64,000 bases of DNA from Ctenosaura bakeri (taxonomy: Eukaryota > Chordata > Lepidosauria > Squamata > Iguanidae), in contig CAOLHI010000927.1 in the NCBI GenBank assembly GCA_948474755.1, positions 310,001 to 374,000 of the forward strand, written 5' to 3'. Of the stretch, positions 24,285 to 36,799 are shown piece by piece (the stretch's first letter is position 1; the number at the start of each line of letters is the position of its first letter). The notes beneath the pieces are model-generated. The model searched no databases and was not told the DNA's origin. It saw only the letters and a list, made by a program, of their open reading frames with translations. Made by a program: the position numbers and the translations under genes.

Positions 24285-25440
24285 TACTGATGGTAGGAGA
24301 TTTTTAAAGGGGCAGTTCCATGGGCTGCAGCATGCCAGTCCATAGTAGGCACAATGCGTGCAGTGACAGGGACATGAGGCAGTTTTGTCAGTAGGGGTGG
24401 GTGGAAAATTCTGGTTCAGAAACTGCCGTCTTTGATGGTGCTGGCTTGGAATCCAGATTCTGTTAGTGCCTTACTGTTAGAGTCAGTCTCATTCTTATGT
24501 CCCAGATCTTGTTCGTCTGTTGATCATGCTAGACTCAGTTGCCAGCTCAGGTGTCCTTGTTCCATCAGAGTTATAGCCAAATCTTTGCTGGTAATCTGGA
24601 TCATGCCACTGAGTACAGCTTCCATTTGGACAGGGGAATGTAAAGGCTTCCTTGCACTTACAAACTAATAGTTTTCAGTGATTTGCTAGGGTTTTCCTAC
24701 TTCTTCCAATGTCTTTATATATAAAAGTGGCTTCTTTTGCAAGAGTTCCCAATTACATGTTGCTAAATATAGCAAATACAAGCGAATCCCAGGGCACCCT
24801 GAAGACTAACACAATTTTCCATTGTCGGTACACGTAATTTCCCTCAGACCTTACTGTCAACAATGCCATACCCAATCACGTGTAATGACCTACATGTTTT
24901 TCCAATCATGTGTTGCTGTTGTTAATTGTCATCAAGTTTTGACTTACAGCAACTCTGTGAATGAGAGACCTTAAAGACACTTTTATTAACAATCTTGCTC
25001 AGGTCTTGCAAATTCAGGGCCCTGGCTCCCTTGATTGAGAGTTTTAGGGAGAGTTCAGGATTGATTTGCACTTGAGCCCATTTATTTGCCTTTTGGGCAG
25101 TGCATTTCATCTGTAAAACTCCTTTTTTAAAAAACTAATATGTTTATTGGTCTAAATGTCACTCTAGCAAGCCGAAATCTGCACTAACCTAAATGCCTTG
25201 GGTTACACTACTGCACAAGGAGGTCCTGCAACCATACAGCTTAAAGTTGCACAACCACTTATTTAATAGAAGCTACATTGGATATCATCCAACTCTTGTA
25301 AATACATATCAGTTAGCAGAATGCACCTTTTGCTAGCAGAATAACACCACTGAATAGAGACCAAAGTATACATACTGGAATTTCTGGATAACCATGCATT
25401 TAATAAAGCAAATTAAAGTCCACAAAAGCTCATATTTGTC
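24285..25440. other. Gene-free stretch with RTE-like scrap
   Basis: At about 24913-25090 the phrases TCATCAAGTTTTGACTTACAG, GTGAATGAGAGACCTT and CTCAGGTCTTGCAAATTCAG belong to a repeat also common in reptiles, probably RTE-related by its tail phrase. At 24790-24870 lies a scrap related to 15575-15680. No gene recognised. Confidence 0.4.
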
Positions 25441-25969
25441 TGTCACACCCTGCCTTGGAGACCCTGGCAGTAAGTAGGAGGATTCTGAATCTGAGGCAGA
25501 AGTTTCCCCAGAGGCAGGAATTTCCCCAGAAGCTTGTTTAGGAGAAGATAACAAGCAACAGTAGGGGCCTGAGCAAGGGGAACAAATATCAGAGGATGAG
25601 ATAACAGAGATGTTTACTGTGCAAGAGAGACAATCTCAGAGAGAAGGGTTGTGCTGCTCAGCACATTTAAGTAACAAATGAGCCCTAATAATGGAATACC
25701 TGTGGTGATAGCATCAGTAGATAGAAGGCTTTCAGCTGGCCCTTTCCTTTCATGATCAGCAACTGATCTTTACAGTCATGGAAGTCCTATGCCCTTGTAT
25801 CTGGACTACCTTGAACCTCTGCCTGTTTGACTACGACCTGGATTTGCCCTTTGGATTCATTTGCTTTGGAACCTAAACTCTGTTTGCACATTTTTCCTGG
25901 TTTTGCCTTGTGAGTAAACCCTGCTCTGCTGTTTGGTGATTAATTGTCTGCTTTGCCCTGGACACAACA
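25441..25969 (+). mobile_element. Solo LTR, 529 bp, with 5-bp target duplication
   Basis: It starts TGTCACACCC and ends GGACACAACA, the TG...CA form of retroviral and Gypsy-type LTRs. TTGTC flanks it on both sides (25436-25440 and 25970-25974), a perfect 5-bp target-site duplication. No internal retroelement region is attached, so it is a recombinant solo LTR. The 3' part with TTTGACTACGACCTGGATTT and GAGTAAACCCTG looks like the R/U5 region. Gypsy-like affiliation is my inference from length, ends and duplication size. Confidence 0.8.
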
Positions 25970-25974
25970 TTGTC

Positions 25975-27480
25975 AGTCATTAAATATTGGAGGACTCTTT
26001 GCTGCTGTTATCACTGCAAAGTCACCTTTGCCATGCTAATGCAAATGGTAAGTCAGAAGTATTTTCAGTGGAAAATCAATGGGCAAAAAAATCTAATCCT
26101 TATTGTGTCTACAATGATTCTCTTTCCCCATTTTACCAGTTCATTTCCAGTCTTGGAGACTGAATGGCAGGAAGGTTAAAATAGACAACAGGGATATTTA
26201 TTCTGAGGGAGAAAGCCAAGAAGGTCCTGTTTCAACCATTTTTCTCCTGAAAATGCTCATCTCAATCCTGTATTAGCATTAGAAGGCAAACTCATGGCTA
26301 GGAACAGAACTTTCCATCATATTGTATAATCCTAAGATCTGACAAGAAGTGGGTCAGGCCAAAAAAGTTTTTTCCGAGACTCTCCTGCTAGAACCAGTTG
26401 AGCCCTCCTACTTCCTAAAGTGCTGCTCCAAACCAAAGGTGTGATGAAGCCAAAGTTAAATGCTTTTAATACTCATTGGAATCAGTTCAAATCCCATGCA
26501 TAAGTCTCCCTCACTGAAATGAATGGGACTTAGGTAGTTGTAAACTGTGGCTGAACTGTGCAAGACTGTACACTGTTCCAACTGTGCAAATGTGTAACTG
26601 GATGACCTCCAGTGATGCAGAGAGAAACTTCCAATACATCCAAGCTGTCATTGACCAAGCATTTTGTCATCTTTTCTTTTGAACAACTCAACTAAATGTA
26701 TTTAAGATTCTATTATAGTTCCTTTCTTAAAATTCCACAAAATTTGAAAAACCACATACACAAGACACATGGGAGTAAAACCAAATAACTAGAAGAGCAG
26801 ACTTAGCAAAAAGTACTATTGTCAACTACAATTCCCAGAATCCCCCAGCTAGCATGGTCAGTGGTGAAGCTGGCTGGGGGATTTTGGAAATGTAGTCCAA
26901 AGGGTAACTTTTGCAAGTGCTGCAGATGAATAATCTATTTGTACTTCCACCCTTTCTTTGTCTCCGAAGTGGCTGTTACATTATCTCCTATCTTTTTTAA
27001 ATAAAATATTTTAAAATAAAATACACACAGTTCATTATTGTACCTTTCAAAATTATACGGATACCATTTAACACCTTCAGGTTGAATTTTTTTAACTTTA
27101 GCATTTTACACTGAGAATCTACATTTAAAAGTTATCAAAAATTAATTTTAAAACCCCCAAACAGACAGATCTGTAAGTTTACCACAAATGTCTGATTCTT
27201 CTCCAGTCTCTAAGAAACCAGTTCGTTCGTTCTCTGTCCATAGACATTAATTGACCATTTCTTAATGCTTTCCTCTTACCTTTTGTTGGAGTTATCTGTG
27301 TAAATTTACATAAACTTCCTTACATGTGTATTTGTTCATTTGAGCTTCTTTGGGAATCAGACCCAGTCACCTACTGTCCAAGAATACTCTGTTCTCAACA
27401 TCATTCTCCAGCTCTCCAGAAGTGTTGTAAATTATTTATAAACTAAACATATCCACAAAAGAAGTACTTTACAATTAAAT
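25975..27480. other. Gene-free stretch with a small palindromic repeat
   Basis: At 26825-26898 an imperfect palindrome (AACTACAATTCCCAGAATCC against GGATTTTGGAAATGTAGT) marks a short MITE-like repeat of the 'ACTACAACTCCCAG' type. The rest is AT-rich with no gene recognised. Confidence 0.45.
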
Positions 27481-27714
27481 AGGGCACATTTATACCAATT
27501 AAAAGACAAGAAAGTCCTGGATTTGTTCCTGTTCTTTCCAATTTTATTTTAGAGACCCATGCACATTTTGTTCATTCAAGAATATTTTCTGTCAGCTCCC
27601 AATATGATCAGATACTTTTTATACCTGTTCCCCAGATTGGTTTTATTTAACCTGGTATAAAATTGGAAGGAACAGGAATAAAACCTAGGACTTTTCCATT
27701 GGTCTGGATGTGCC
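27481..27714. mobile_element. MITE family 2, second copy
   Basis: It starts AGGGCACATTTATACC and ends TTGGTCTGGATGTGCC. The interior segment from CTGGATTTGTTCCTGTTC to AATATTTTCTGTCAG is the reverse complement of a segment in the copy at 19830-20076. No ORF. Confidence 0.65.
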
Positions 27715-30569
27715 ATTCAGTGCAAAGTGCTTACCAATAGGATTTTCAGTGCCCATAGAATTCTGTACACTCTCCATGTCCTTCTGAAAACTTTACTACC
27801 TAACCAATTTGGATATTTTCCAGTATGACATATAATTGACCATTTGTACTAAAACATCAAGCAGGGTAAGGTTAATGAGAGTTGAAGTCCAAGAATATCT
27901 GGAAGACTGCAGGTCACCTACTCTTGCGTTATAGAAACAACAGAGCCAAAAAACTACAATTAATATCCAACCCTGACTTTAGTTTTTGGTAGGAGGGGAA
28001 CTAACAAAACATTAAAATAAAGAGTGTTATTTTGTTGATTAAATCAAAAATCATTTAAGTTGTTCAAAATAGTTTTATCAGTACTATTGTTCCTTATTGT
28101 CTCTACTATTTTTTCTCCTAGCTTTGAGATCCCAATTGTTTTCTAAAAAGGGCACAGCAATTAATATATAGTGAAAAATGCAATTAAAATACAATACAAT
28201 AACAAGTGAACATAGAGAAAATGGGGAAGAACAAGCCACCCAAGCTAATTCCAGCAAATGATCCCCTAGGAGTACCAGCTTAGATTTTTCAAAAGGAGTC
28301 TTTGAATTTAAGACAGCTGGTGAATTGCACCTCCTTCAAAAGAGAGTTCAAAAGGGAATATGCCACTATAGAAGAAGAAAATTTCCCATCAAATTTCAGA
28401 TGGCATGAGAATTTGCAACAGATGATCCAAATGACTTCATTAAAGACTCGTTGAGACTCATAAAACTGTGACTGAAGTTTGTTATTCCAGTCTAGTAGTA
28501 GGATCTAGTGTCCAACTTCACATCAAACCCAAATGTGTATAACAGAGCATCACCAGACTTTGCATTTTTTTAAAAGGCTTTTGGAGGGGAAAATTTGGAT
28601 TAGAAAACCTATAATGTGCTTAACTCGCTACAAATGATCAAGGAAAGAGAGGGATTTTAAAAAGTCTTGTAAATAGCAAATTGATGCAGAAGCAGCTTTA
28701 GCCAATCTGCTTCTTTATTCCAAAATATAGACTCCCCAGGCACTTGGACTTCCTGTAAAGAAACAAAAACCTAGCTGACAAGATCTGTGGCATCTGTCAA
28801 CGTGAAAGGCATAGTTAGGCGATCTTGTCTTGACACAAAAGGAGCCAAATCATAATGGAAAAATAACTTGGTTTCAATAGCTATATAGAGAACAGCTCTG
28901 TTATGCTACTTTGCTTCAGAACCACATCACTTCAGCTGTCTATAGCATTTTCAGATGGAGCATATGGTTCAAATGGTAGATTGAGAAACAAGCCACCCAT
29001 GAAAAGCAGAAAACACTACTGAAAGATGCTAACAGGAACAAAGACCTACAAAGATTCTTCCTATTCACTGGTACCCTCTGATGACTTACATTCCAGAAAT
29101 TCCCATGTCTCTGGACCATGAAATGAATACCCTTCTTTAATAAAACAATGAGAACTCCAACAATAAATTCTTCCAGATGCCATATATTTCACAAGAGCTA
29201 TGTCACATCTTATCCATCAAACCTCCTGGCTCCCAAAATGGGAGGGACAGTTGCTAGGGGCAATGAGAACCCTCTCCCCTTCTATGTGTTCCTTTAATAG
29301 GCAAGCAAGTGATATGATTCACATGCCACTGACTACGAAAATTTTGAATCCAAGATATTTATTACTATTAGCCACAGGTCACTGCAAATGCAACAAAATA
29401 TGAACAGGATACAATACAACAATGTATCCCTTGACATTAACAGACATAAAAGGTAAAGGGAGGTTGTAAGACATTTTAAAATTAAATTTAAAATAAAAAC
29501 ATGCTTAATTTAAAACTGCATCCTAAAATTTTATAAAATTTCTCAGACATTTTCAAGCTATCAAAGTTCCCTTGCAATCTAATGCAGCTGATCCAAGGTT
29601 TTTGTTCTAATTTCTTTGCTGCTATTAGAAGCAGTGCAATATGGTAAAATAAATATTCCTGGTCATTAGAGAACAGATAGAATATGTTCCAAGTTGTCCA
29701 AACAGTCAAGGTTCTTATTCTGACCTTGTTTGCTGGTATCACAAACAAGTCAACATGGTAAGATATATATTCTTGATCATTAAATAACAAGTTACTGTGT
29801 TTTCAGCTGGTCAGCCATTATACTGTGTTACAAAATATGACTGCAAATACCCTCTAGGACAAGCATTCAATGATCAGCACAAGAGATAGTGCACTAAAAC
29901 TTCTAAACAGCAGTTTTGACAGATGTACCAATCTATCATTTATGGGAAATGATATTAACCCTCCAAGGAGGCAACTGGCATTTTCTAAAAGCTTGATTCT
30001 GGAAAAACCTCCCTCAAAGGTGGTTAGATAAATACAGAGAAGACTATGAGTCTGGTATAGAACTTGCTCGTGATATTCTTTTTAACTGGCAGCAAAGAAT
30101 CAGGAAGAATGAATGTTATGTACAACTTTCCTGTCCATGAATACATTGAATTTTTCAATCTGTTTGTTGAAATTACTTTGAAACCATACATGGCTGCCTG
30201 TTCTACAGGAACAGAATATATATTCATTCATCCATTTTGCTTCCCTCTGAAGTGTTCATAGTAGCATTTCTTAGGGGATCTTGAGTCAACCATTTAGTTC
30301 AGTCTGAACCATACTGAATCATATTTTTATTGACTGTAGATTTGATAGAGGGCAGACCCGTCTATGTGGTAACAGGGCAACCTGGAGAAAGAAGTATTTT
30401 CCACAGAAACTCATCCAGGAGCACTTCCAATGGAGCAATATTACTTTTACCTCACATCTTAGTTCCATAGCATTCTGTGGCAACCTGGTAAAATATATTT
30501 TGGAAGGAGACTCCATCAGTTGGTCATCCCCAGAGGGAAAAACTTAAGGTCTGAAGCCTCGTTCTAGAT
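27715..30569. other. Long gene-free stretch with a diverged tandem duplication
   Basis: No gene recognised. At about 29585-29790 two diverged units spaced 114 bp share a plus-strand phrase of the form ATTCYTGRTCATTA. In the minus frame this gives NDQEY twice, 38 codons apart. This looks like a decayed tandem duplication rather than a gene. Confidence 0.4.
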
Positions 30570-31342
30570 CAGCGGTTCTCAACCTGTGGGTCGCGACCCC
30601 TTTGGGGGTTGAACGACCCTTTCACAGGGGTCGCCTAAGACCATCGGAAAATATGTATTTCCGATGGTCTTAGGCTCCATTCCCTCCTTGGTGGTGGTGC
30701 GCAAGCCACGTGCTCGTGTCCTCCTGCCCCTTTTGGTGGGAGCGCATGTGGCCACAGCGTTGCCACAGCAGGAGTGGTGCTGCGCAAGCCACGCACTCGT
30801 GTCCTCCTGACCCCTGTTCAGAAGGGACTGAAATCGCTCCCCTTCTCCGCTACCAGGAGAACCTCTCGTCTGACGGGCCAGCTTGGGGGGTGGCGGCACC
30901 ACAGGGGCAGGCCCCCTCCTCGCCATGGCCCCTGCCCCACTCGTCATGGAGAGGGGTGCTGTGGAAGGGCTGAGGGGCCACAAGGCAGCACTTTTCCAGG
31001 GGGGTGAGCTGCGCCCGGGGCAAAAGACAAAGGCACTGGGATTCCTCCCCCCTTGCCCAGGGTCGACACTCTGGAAACTTTTCCCACACTGCCCCCCAGC
31101 GGAAACAAGAGCAAAGCAGAAGCAGAGCCTGGGGGGGTTCTCGGAGTTTTTTCACGGGGGAGACACGTGGCTCCTCTTTCCCTCCCTGCCCGCACCTCCC
31201 CTTGTTCCTGGCCGGCAAGGCAGCCTTTGCCGGGGGGGGGAGGCATTGTAAATAATAAATAAATAATTTTATGGTTGAGGGTCACCACAACATGAGGAAC
31301 TATATTAAAGTGTCACGGCATTAGGAAGGTTGAGAACCACTG
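30570..31342. mobile_element. hAT element with SPIN-like ends and GC-rich cargo
   Basis: Ends CAGCGGTTCTCAACCTGTGG and, in reverse at the right, CAGTGGTTCTCAACCTTCC match the termini of SPIN/Charlie-type hAT elements as I know them. A perfect 8-bp duplication TTCTAGAT flanks it (30562-30569 and 31343-31350). At 30634-30673 a near-perfect hairpin (CCTAAGACCATCGGAAA against TTTCCGATGGTCTTAGG) follows the left end. Between about 30680 and 31240 lies about 560 bp of GC-rich DNA, with CCTGCCCC and GCGCAAGCCACG phrases and repeated CTCGTGTCCTCCTG, that is not part of the usual short SPIN consensus. Reading frames there are GC artefacts on both strands. Confidence 0.85.
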
Positions 31343-31474
31343 TTCTAGATACTGACAATTTGACTGCTGCATAGTGCAGTTAAGTTTATTATTAAAACAG
31401 ACACCTACTTATTATGCCCACTCTATCATATGGCCATCCATTGTCCAGTTGTGCTTGTTTTGTCCTTTCTCTAA

Positions 31475-31672
31475 AGGCCTTTCATCACTATACTGTTATA
31501 GAGCTATTATTCCACTTCCAACATCCTGTGGAATTCTGAGGTTTGTAGTTTATTGAGGCCAAAGAGCTCTCTGGCTGAGAATTCTAAATGCCCTCCCTAA
31601 ACTGCAAACCCCAGGATTCCATAGGATGTTGAAAGTGGAATAATAGCACTATAACAGTGTAGTGCGGAAAGG
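31475..31672. mobile_element. Palindromic MITE (family 1)
   Basis: About 198 bp, arms GGCCTTTCATCACTATACTG and AGTGTAGTGCGGAAAGG, with the same folded interior (CAACATCCTGTGGAATTCTG with CCATAGGATGTTG) as the copy at 21319. No coding capacity. Confidence 0.8.
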
Positions 31673-32329
31673 TCCTAAGTTTTAGGGTTTTGAACAATTG
31701 ATGCTGACATGTCCTTAGTACAAAAATAGCTAAACTTTAATACTATAGCTTCAGACCTATCTAGTCAAGGGACAAGAGAACTACATCATCACTATATATG
31801 TGCACTGACTCCTTCAGTGCATCTGAGAAAGTTGATTGAACTCTACAGAAGCATAGGCTAAAACAAGTCCATTAGTTTTGGTCCTAACAGACACTTCCCC
31901 CTCCCCTTTACTTTTTCTACATCAAAATTGGAAACTTGCTTGGGGAGAGGTGAGAAGAAAGAAAGTGATGCTATCTCTTGCATTACATTGTTGACAAAAA
32001 ATTAAACAGGTAAAAAGGAGTCAAGATGCCATCTCGTTGAACTTATAAAGACAGTCTGGTTATTTCTGTGAGGTGTCCATTTAACCCCATTCTTAATTGG
32101 TCGTTCTTGATAAAATACAGTATGTGAATTAACCAAAATAATCTTTTATCAGTGAAAGTATTATATTGCTTTTTCCCAAGGTAGCTCCCATTTATTGAAT
32201 TAACAACTGAACTCAAACATTTAGAAAGTCCATGTGTGTTTGTGTGCATGTGTGTATATTTGTGTGCGCAATTAAGTGCTAAAGAATAAAACGTTGGTAT
32301 ATTGTATATCTGTTATCGCAGTTATGATA
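31673..32329. other. Gene-free stretch
   Basis: No gene recognised. A TG-rich tract lies at about 32235-32268. Confidence 0.45.
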
Positions 32330-32333
32330 TATC

Positions 32334-33183
32334 TGGTGAGAGCACTAGATATCACTTTGATATCAAATAATTTGGCCTTTGCTTGACCTTTCTCTGCCAC
32401 CCTACTCCATGTGTTTGCAGAGGTCCACCGGACAAGCATGTATTAGGTGCGGCCGTTAATGGTTGTACATTCCAAAACCCCATTCAGGCAGGCAACTTAA
32501 GCCTCTCCAATGCTTTAGGGAAAAACTTTTCTGCAGACCGGCTTTGCTCGGCGCGAATCTACACAAAGCTGCATGGCCAAGAGCCGAGCCATTTCTTTAT
32601 GTTGGGCCATCAGTATACTGGCCATACTATTGTCATCCAGCGTTAAGCTCATCATGCAAAACCTGACCTTTTCCCACTCCTTTGTCCAGCTCCAAATTTC
32701 CTTTGTTCTCACCGAGCATGGCATAGCCTGTAGGTAATATCCATCCTATAAAAGGTCCCCATTTTCAGGACTTCCTCGGAACACTTTGGACTTCCATCTC
32801 GCCTTGCTGTCGGTTTGTCCAGTGAACTCCCCTCAGCGAACCGCGCTGAGCTTCCTCCCCTGCAACCTCATCTTCTCCCCAGGACTACGAGACCAGGTGT
32901 CGTATTACCCACTCCCTTGAAACTCTCCATTTCTATTTCTAAGTTAGCTAGTATTTGTCATGTCTTTTGTGTTGCTTGTTCTTAATAAAATATCATTTGT
33001 TACTTTAAAACCTTGTCTAGTCGCTCTCTGACCCGACGCTGTATACATAGGGTTAAAGATCCCAGCTGAAGTTACCCTGCCTCTCGTTAGCTTAAGAGAG
33101 TGCTCAAGCTTAATTTCCCCATCTTGTGTTTTTATTTGGTTATTTGGGCGCCCCTCCCAGGACCCCCAACATACAGGGTAACA
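32334..33183 (+). mobile_element. Solo LTR (850 bp), TATC target duplication
   Basis: Bounds TGGTGAGAGC and ACAGGGTAACA give TG...CA. TATC precedes (32330-32333) and follows (33184-33187) it, a 4-bp duplication. A promoter-like TATAAAAG sits at 32747-32754, and the poly(A) signal AATAAA at 32984-32989 lies inside, as expected for U3-R-U5. Its last 130 bp (TTACCCTGCCTCTC onward to AGGGTAACA) match the LTR at 37636-38538, so both belong to one family. No gag-pol region is attached. Confidence 0.65.
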
Positions 33184-33780
33184 TATCAACCTTTCCAAAA
33201 GCCTGGTTATGCTTCCTTGATAATTCTATTAGCTTCCTTCCAAGCTATCAACTTATGTAATGGAATTTTAGAATATAATTTAGAAGCTACATTCAGTACA
33301 CCAGTAGGTCAACAGCTGCTATGAACCCAGCTATCGCCTTTTCTGAAGAGTTATACTGGAAGCCCATTCTGAAAGTAGAGGATCCTGCTGTCTTGGTATG
33401 CGTAAAAAGTTTGGAAAGTAAATGGCCTCCCCATTCAGGATTAATCTTAAATATTTTGTGGAGTGATATAACACTACCTGGTGCTTCTCCTTTTGGTTGT
33501 GCATCAATGCCATCCACTACTTCACATGGCTACCATTCTGGCAATCTCTGTTTTGAAAGGAAGGAAAAGACAGGGGACTCTTCATTTGAAGAATTACCAA
33601 AAATCTTGCTAAAATACAACACCAAATCATAAGGGGCTATTAAATATTTCTTTGAAAATTTCCCCCTCCAATCCCCAAGTGCAACAAGTCTCCAAAACTT
33701 GGCCTCATTCTTGTCAGCCAGGGATTTCCAATCCCTTTTGTAACATGCTGCTTTCTTTTGCTTAAGCAAGTTTCCACATG
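33184..33780 (-). mobile_element. LINE reverse-transcriptase fragment, minus strand
   Basis: Three overlapping minus frames (33530-33769, 33331-33513 and 33293-33517) read on in sequence as parts of a LINE ORF2 between endonuclease and RT. A degraded 'KGxAPG' block and the following segment with PEWxxxLLSKLFT and SEWASSIT are typical of the region upstream of the first RT palm motif. Frameshifts and stops separate the pieces. I cannot place the clade with certainty. It directly abuts the solo LTR. Confidence 0.5.
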
Positions 33781-34228
33781 TTTGATGTTTATACAGAATT
33801 GTTAAGCTAGCTTCTTCAGATCAAGCAATTTTAGCTTCCTTGATCAATCTAGATAAAGTATTTTTTTTCCTGTTCCTACACTTATCATACCATATTAATC
33901 CTGCCAAGCTGTGTTTGATCTTCAGTCAGTAATAACAAAGACCTTTAAAGCAAGACCTTATTCCTACTAGTTTCTAAGATACAACCTTCTTTACTAGACA
34001 TTGCTGTCTGAAGTAAGATAGCTCTCTACTTAATAAGACTATACCTACTGTAGCCCCTTATCTATCTTAATAAACCACTTGAGTAATTTTCTCCCATAAA
34101 TGTGGCTTCTATATAACTTGGCCACATTGGAAAGTGAAGATTAGGCAGTATCACCATCAGTTTAAGAGGCAGATCATTGCTTTGAGTTCTGTTACTTATT
34201 GTCAATTTCAGAACAGTAATCCAAAGGA
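33781..34228. other. Gene-free stretch
   Basis: AT-rich, nothing recognised. It may be further decayed LINE sequence. Confidence 0.4.
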
Positions 34229-34427
34229 AAGAGCCAGTGTGGTGTAGTGGTTTGAGCAGTGAACTACAACCCTGGAGACCAGGGTTTGTTTCCCTGCTTG
34301 GCCATGGAAACCCACTGGCTGACCTTGGGAACATCACACACTCTCAGCCCCAGAAAATCCTGTGATAGGGTCACCGTAGGGTCGCCATAAGTCAGAAACA
34401 ACTTGAAAGCACACAGCAACAACAAGG
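34229..34427 (+). repeat. tRNA-headed SINE with RTE-type tail, plus orientation
   Basis: AGAGCCAGTGTGGTGTAGTGG begins the tRNA-like head and AGACCAGGGTTTGTTTCCC the B-box region. The body has TGGAAACCCACTGGCTGAC and the tail GTCGCCATAAGTCAGAAAC followed by ACAGCAACAACAA. It is among the least diverged copies here. Confidence 0.85.
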
Positions 34428-36799
34428 AATTCATTATTCTTCAATTATGGAAAATTAAAATTAAGAGCATTTTCCAATGACACAGTAATTACTGTAACAG
34501 TAACTTGTTAGTGGTAGTAATGGTAACAAGTACTGACCTGCTGGGTGATCAAAGTAAGGTAGCTCATTCCTTTTTAGAGAGCAGCATTCCAAGCTCTGGG
34601 TAGAAGCTGAAGTTTCAGCATGCATTGTGACAGTTTGTATAATCATGCCCTGAAGGAAATTACAAAAATGCAGGCGGCTGTGTTGAAAGGGCGTTGCCCT
34701 CTTTTTTATATATATCACAATATAGTACCTTTCTTCCATCTGAATAGCTTGTGCCTGTGTAATATATTTGTGTTACAATATAATCTTCAGGAATACTGTA
34801 GGGAAATGTGTTAGTTAGTACTGGGCCCCCAAAGAAGAGTAATCAGGTTTGAAAAATGAAACAACAACCAATCCTACATCCATCTCACCCCACATCCACC
34901 TCACCCTACATCCACCTGGGGTTTGTCAGAGAGAATGAATAACCTTAGTCTGCTGTGTAAAACATATAAAGTAGCTTTACTTGCTAAAAGCCACCTTGGG
35001 TGTCGGCTTTGGAGGAAAAGGCAGAGTATAAATAAAGGTGAAGGTGGTGATTAGGATGCTAATACTGATGAATAGTCAAATACAGGGTCTTAAAGAAGAG
35101 AGAAAGAAGAAAAAAATGGCTGCAGGCTAGAGCAATACAGGAAGAGGTGTGTGGAGAAGCAAACAAACAGGAAATCTGCAAATGTGCAAGCCAGCCATTA
35201 CTGAGTATAGGCATGGAAAGGTTACTAGCTCCAACAAATATCAGTCTTCTCATGTGTTGTTTCTTATGGCCTCTCTGTGTTGATTTCCAACATACTTCTT
35301 ATTTCATTTTGATCCACAAGATCAAAGAAAAATTTCATATAACCAAAGAATTTGGCTCATTGGTTTGCTTTGTGTCTAACAACAGCTTTTCTTAGTAGAA
35401 AATTGTTTCTTGCAGATGTTTTAAGGGTACACAGAAACAACACAGCAATTTGCCCATCATACTGGGTGGCCACCCAAATAACTTTTATCATATGCTCTGC
35501 ATCTGAATTGGGCAGTTGTGACTCTCCAGATGTTGCTGCACAGCAATTCCCATCACTCCTGGCCAGTACACCAAATGAATGGTGACAGACGGGGAAGATG
35601 CACCCTAGCAATAGCTGGAGGGCCAATTCACCTTTTCCTGCTCCATATATTAAAAAGTGAGTTCTCTTGGAATTAATTTCTGGTATGTAGATTGCCACTT
35701 ATCAGTGTAATCCTATGCATGCTCATTCAGAAGTAAGTTTCAATGTCTTCAGTAGGACCTACTGTGAAGAAATGTGGATGGGATTGCAGCCTGAATTGAC
35801 TAACTGTATGAGTTGTACTTGATTAATCCAGTACATTTGCCATCAGTTTCCATATGAACGCAATGATAGTTCTCCTGTGGGCAAAAAAAGATGAATGCCT
35901 CTTCAAAGATAGTAACTGCCATCTGTGGTTTTGGTAATTGCTTTTATTAAGCATACCATATGTTGGTTTTGGTAAGAAGAACAGACTTATCTTTGAGACT
36001 AGCCACCTTGCTCTGAGCAAGCACCAGCTGCCTTTGCAGAGGAATGTCACCAGCAGAAGTCCAAGGCAGTGGCCTCGGGCAGTTGCGGGAGGGTGGTGCC
36101 AATTTGCCCATTTGGTGCCTGTTCACTGTCTAAATAGTGTATTACTGTAGCCACACATTGCACACTGACTGAGGGAAGTGCTGCTAGCAAAGGACATGTA
36201 ATTACAGAGGAGAGACTGAGGTCCTGTGATCACAAATGGAGATCTAAGGGATGGGAGTGGCTGAACTGAAGCAAGAGGAGAGTTTTAATTGTGTCTTGTG
36301 ATGTGTTGTGTTGTGAATTCCATCAGTACGTTATAAGGTAATCCGGCATGACTGGGTCCCTATCTATAGATAAACCCACAGGCAGTGAGAGTGGTAGTGG
36401 CAGCTGTAAGATCAGGTAGTGGTGGGAGCACAATCTGGTACCATCTAGTTGGATATAAGATGTCACCTTAGTGTGAGTAAGATTATGATTAGCCAGGTAC
36501 TCGGTTCTCTAAACCCAGTATGTAGAAATTGGGAATCATTTTTCAGTGACTTTTAAAATTATGTCAATGTATTATTAATTGTGTAATCTGTATTTATTGC
36601 TACTTGGTTATTGTAGATATCTACATAATGTGTCAAGGAAAAGGGGTGGCAATATGAGTTGTTTGGGGCAAAGGGAGATGTGGTGATGGCAGGGTGAAAT
36701 GTAATTACAGAGGAAGGAGAGAGAGAGGCTTAATACCTGTCTTACCTTCCTTTCATCCTGCCTTCCTTGGGAACTTGAAGACTGAACCAAGCCACTCAT
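34428..36799. other. Gene-free stretch with small repeat scraps
   Basis: At 34985-35052 the phrase AAAGCCACCTTGGGTGTCGG followed by GCAGAGTATAAATAAA is an L2-type 3' end. At 35512-35575 lies half of a palindromic repeat (CTCCAGATGTTGCTG, CAATTCCCATCACTCC). At 35702-35796 there is a palindromic element (TGTAATCCTATGCATGCTC against GGATGGGATTGCAGCC). Three purine-rich direct repeats of a CACATCCACCTCACC phrase lie at about 34876-34920. No gene recognised. Confidence 0.45.

Noticed and set aside
30579..31288. Overlapping frames of 77 to 134 codons on both strands
   Set aside because: They all lie in the GC-rich interior of the hAT element, overlap in several frames and have Pro/Arg/Gly-biased composition. 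They arise from lack of stop codons in GC-rich DNA.
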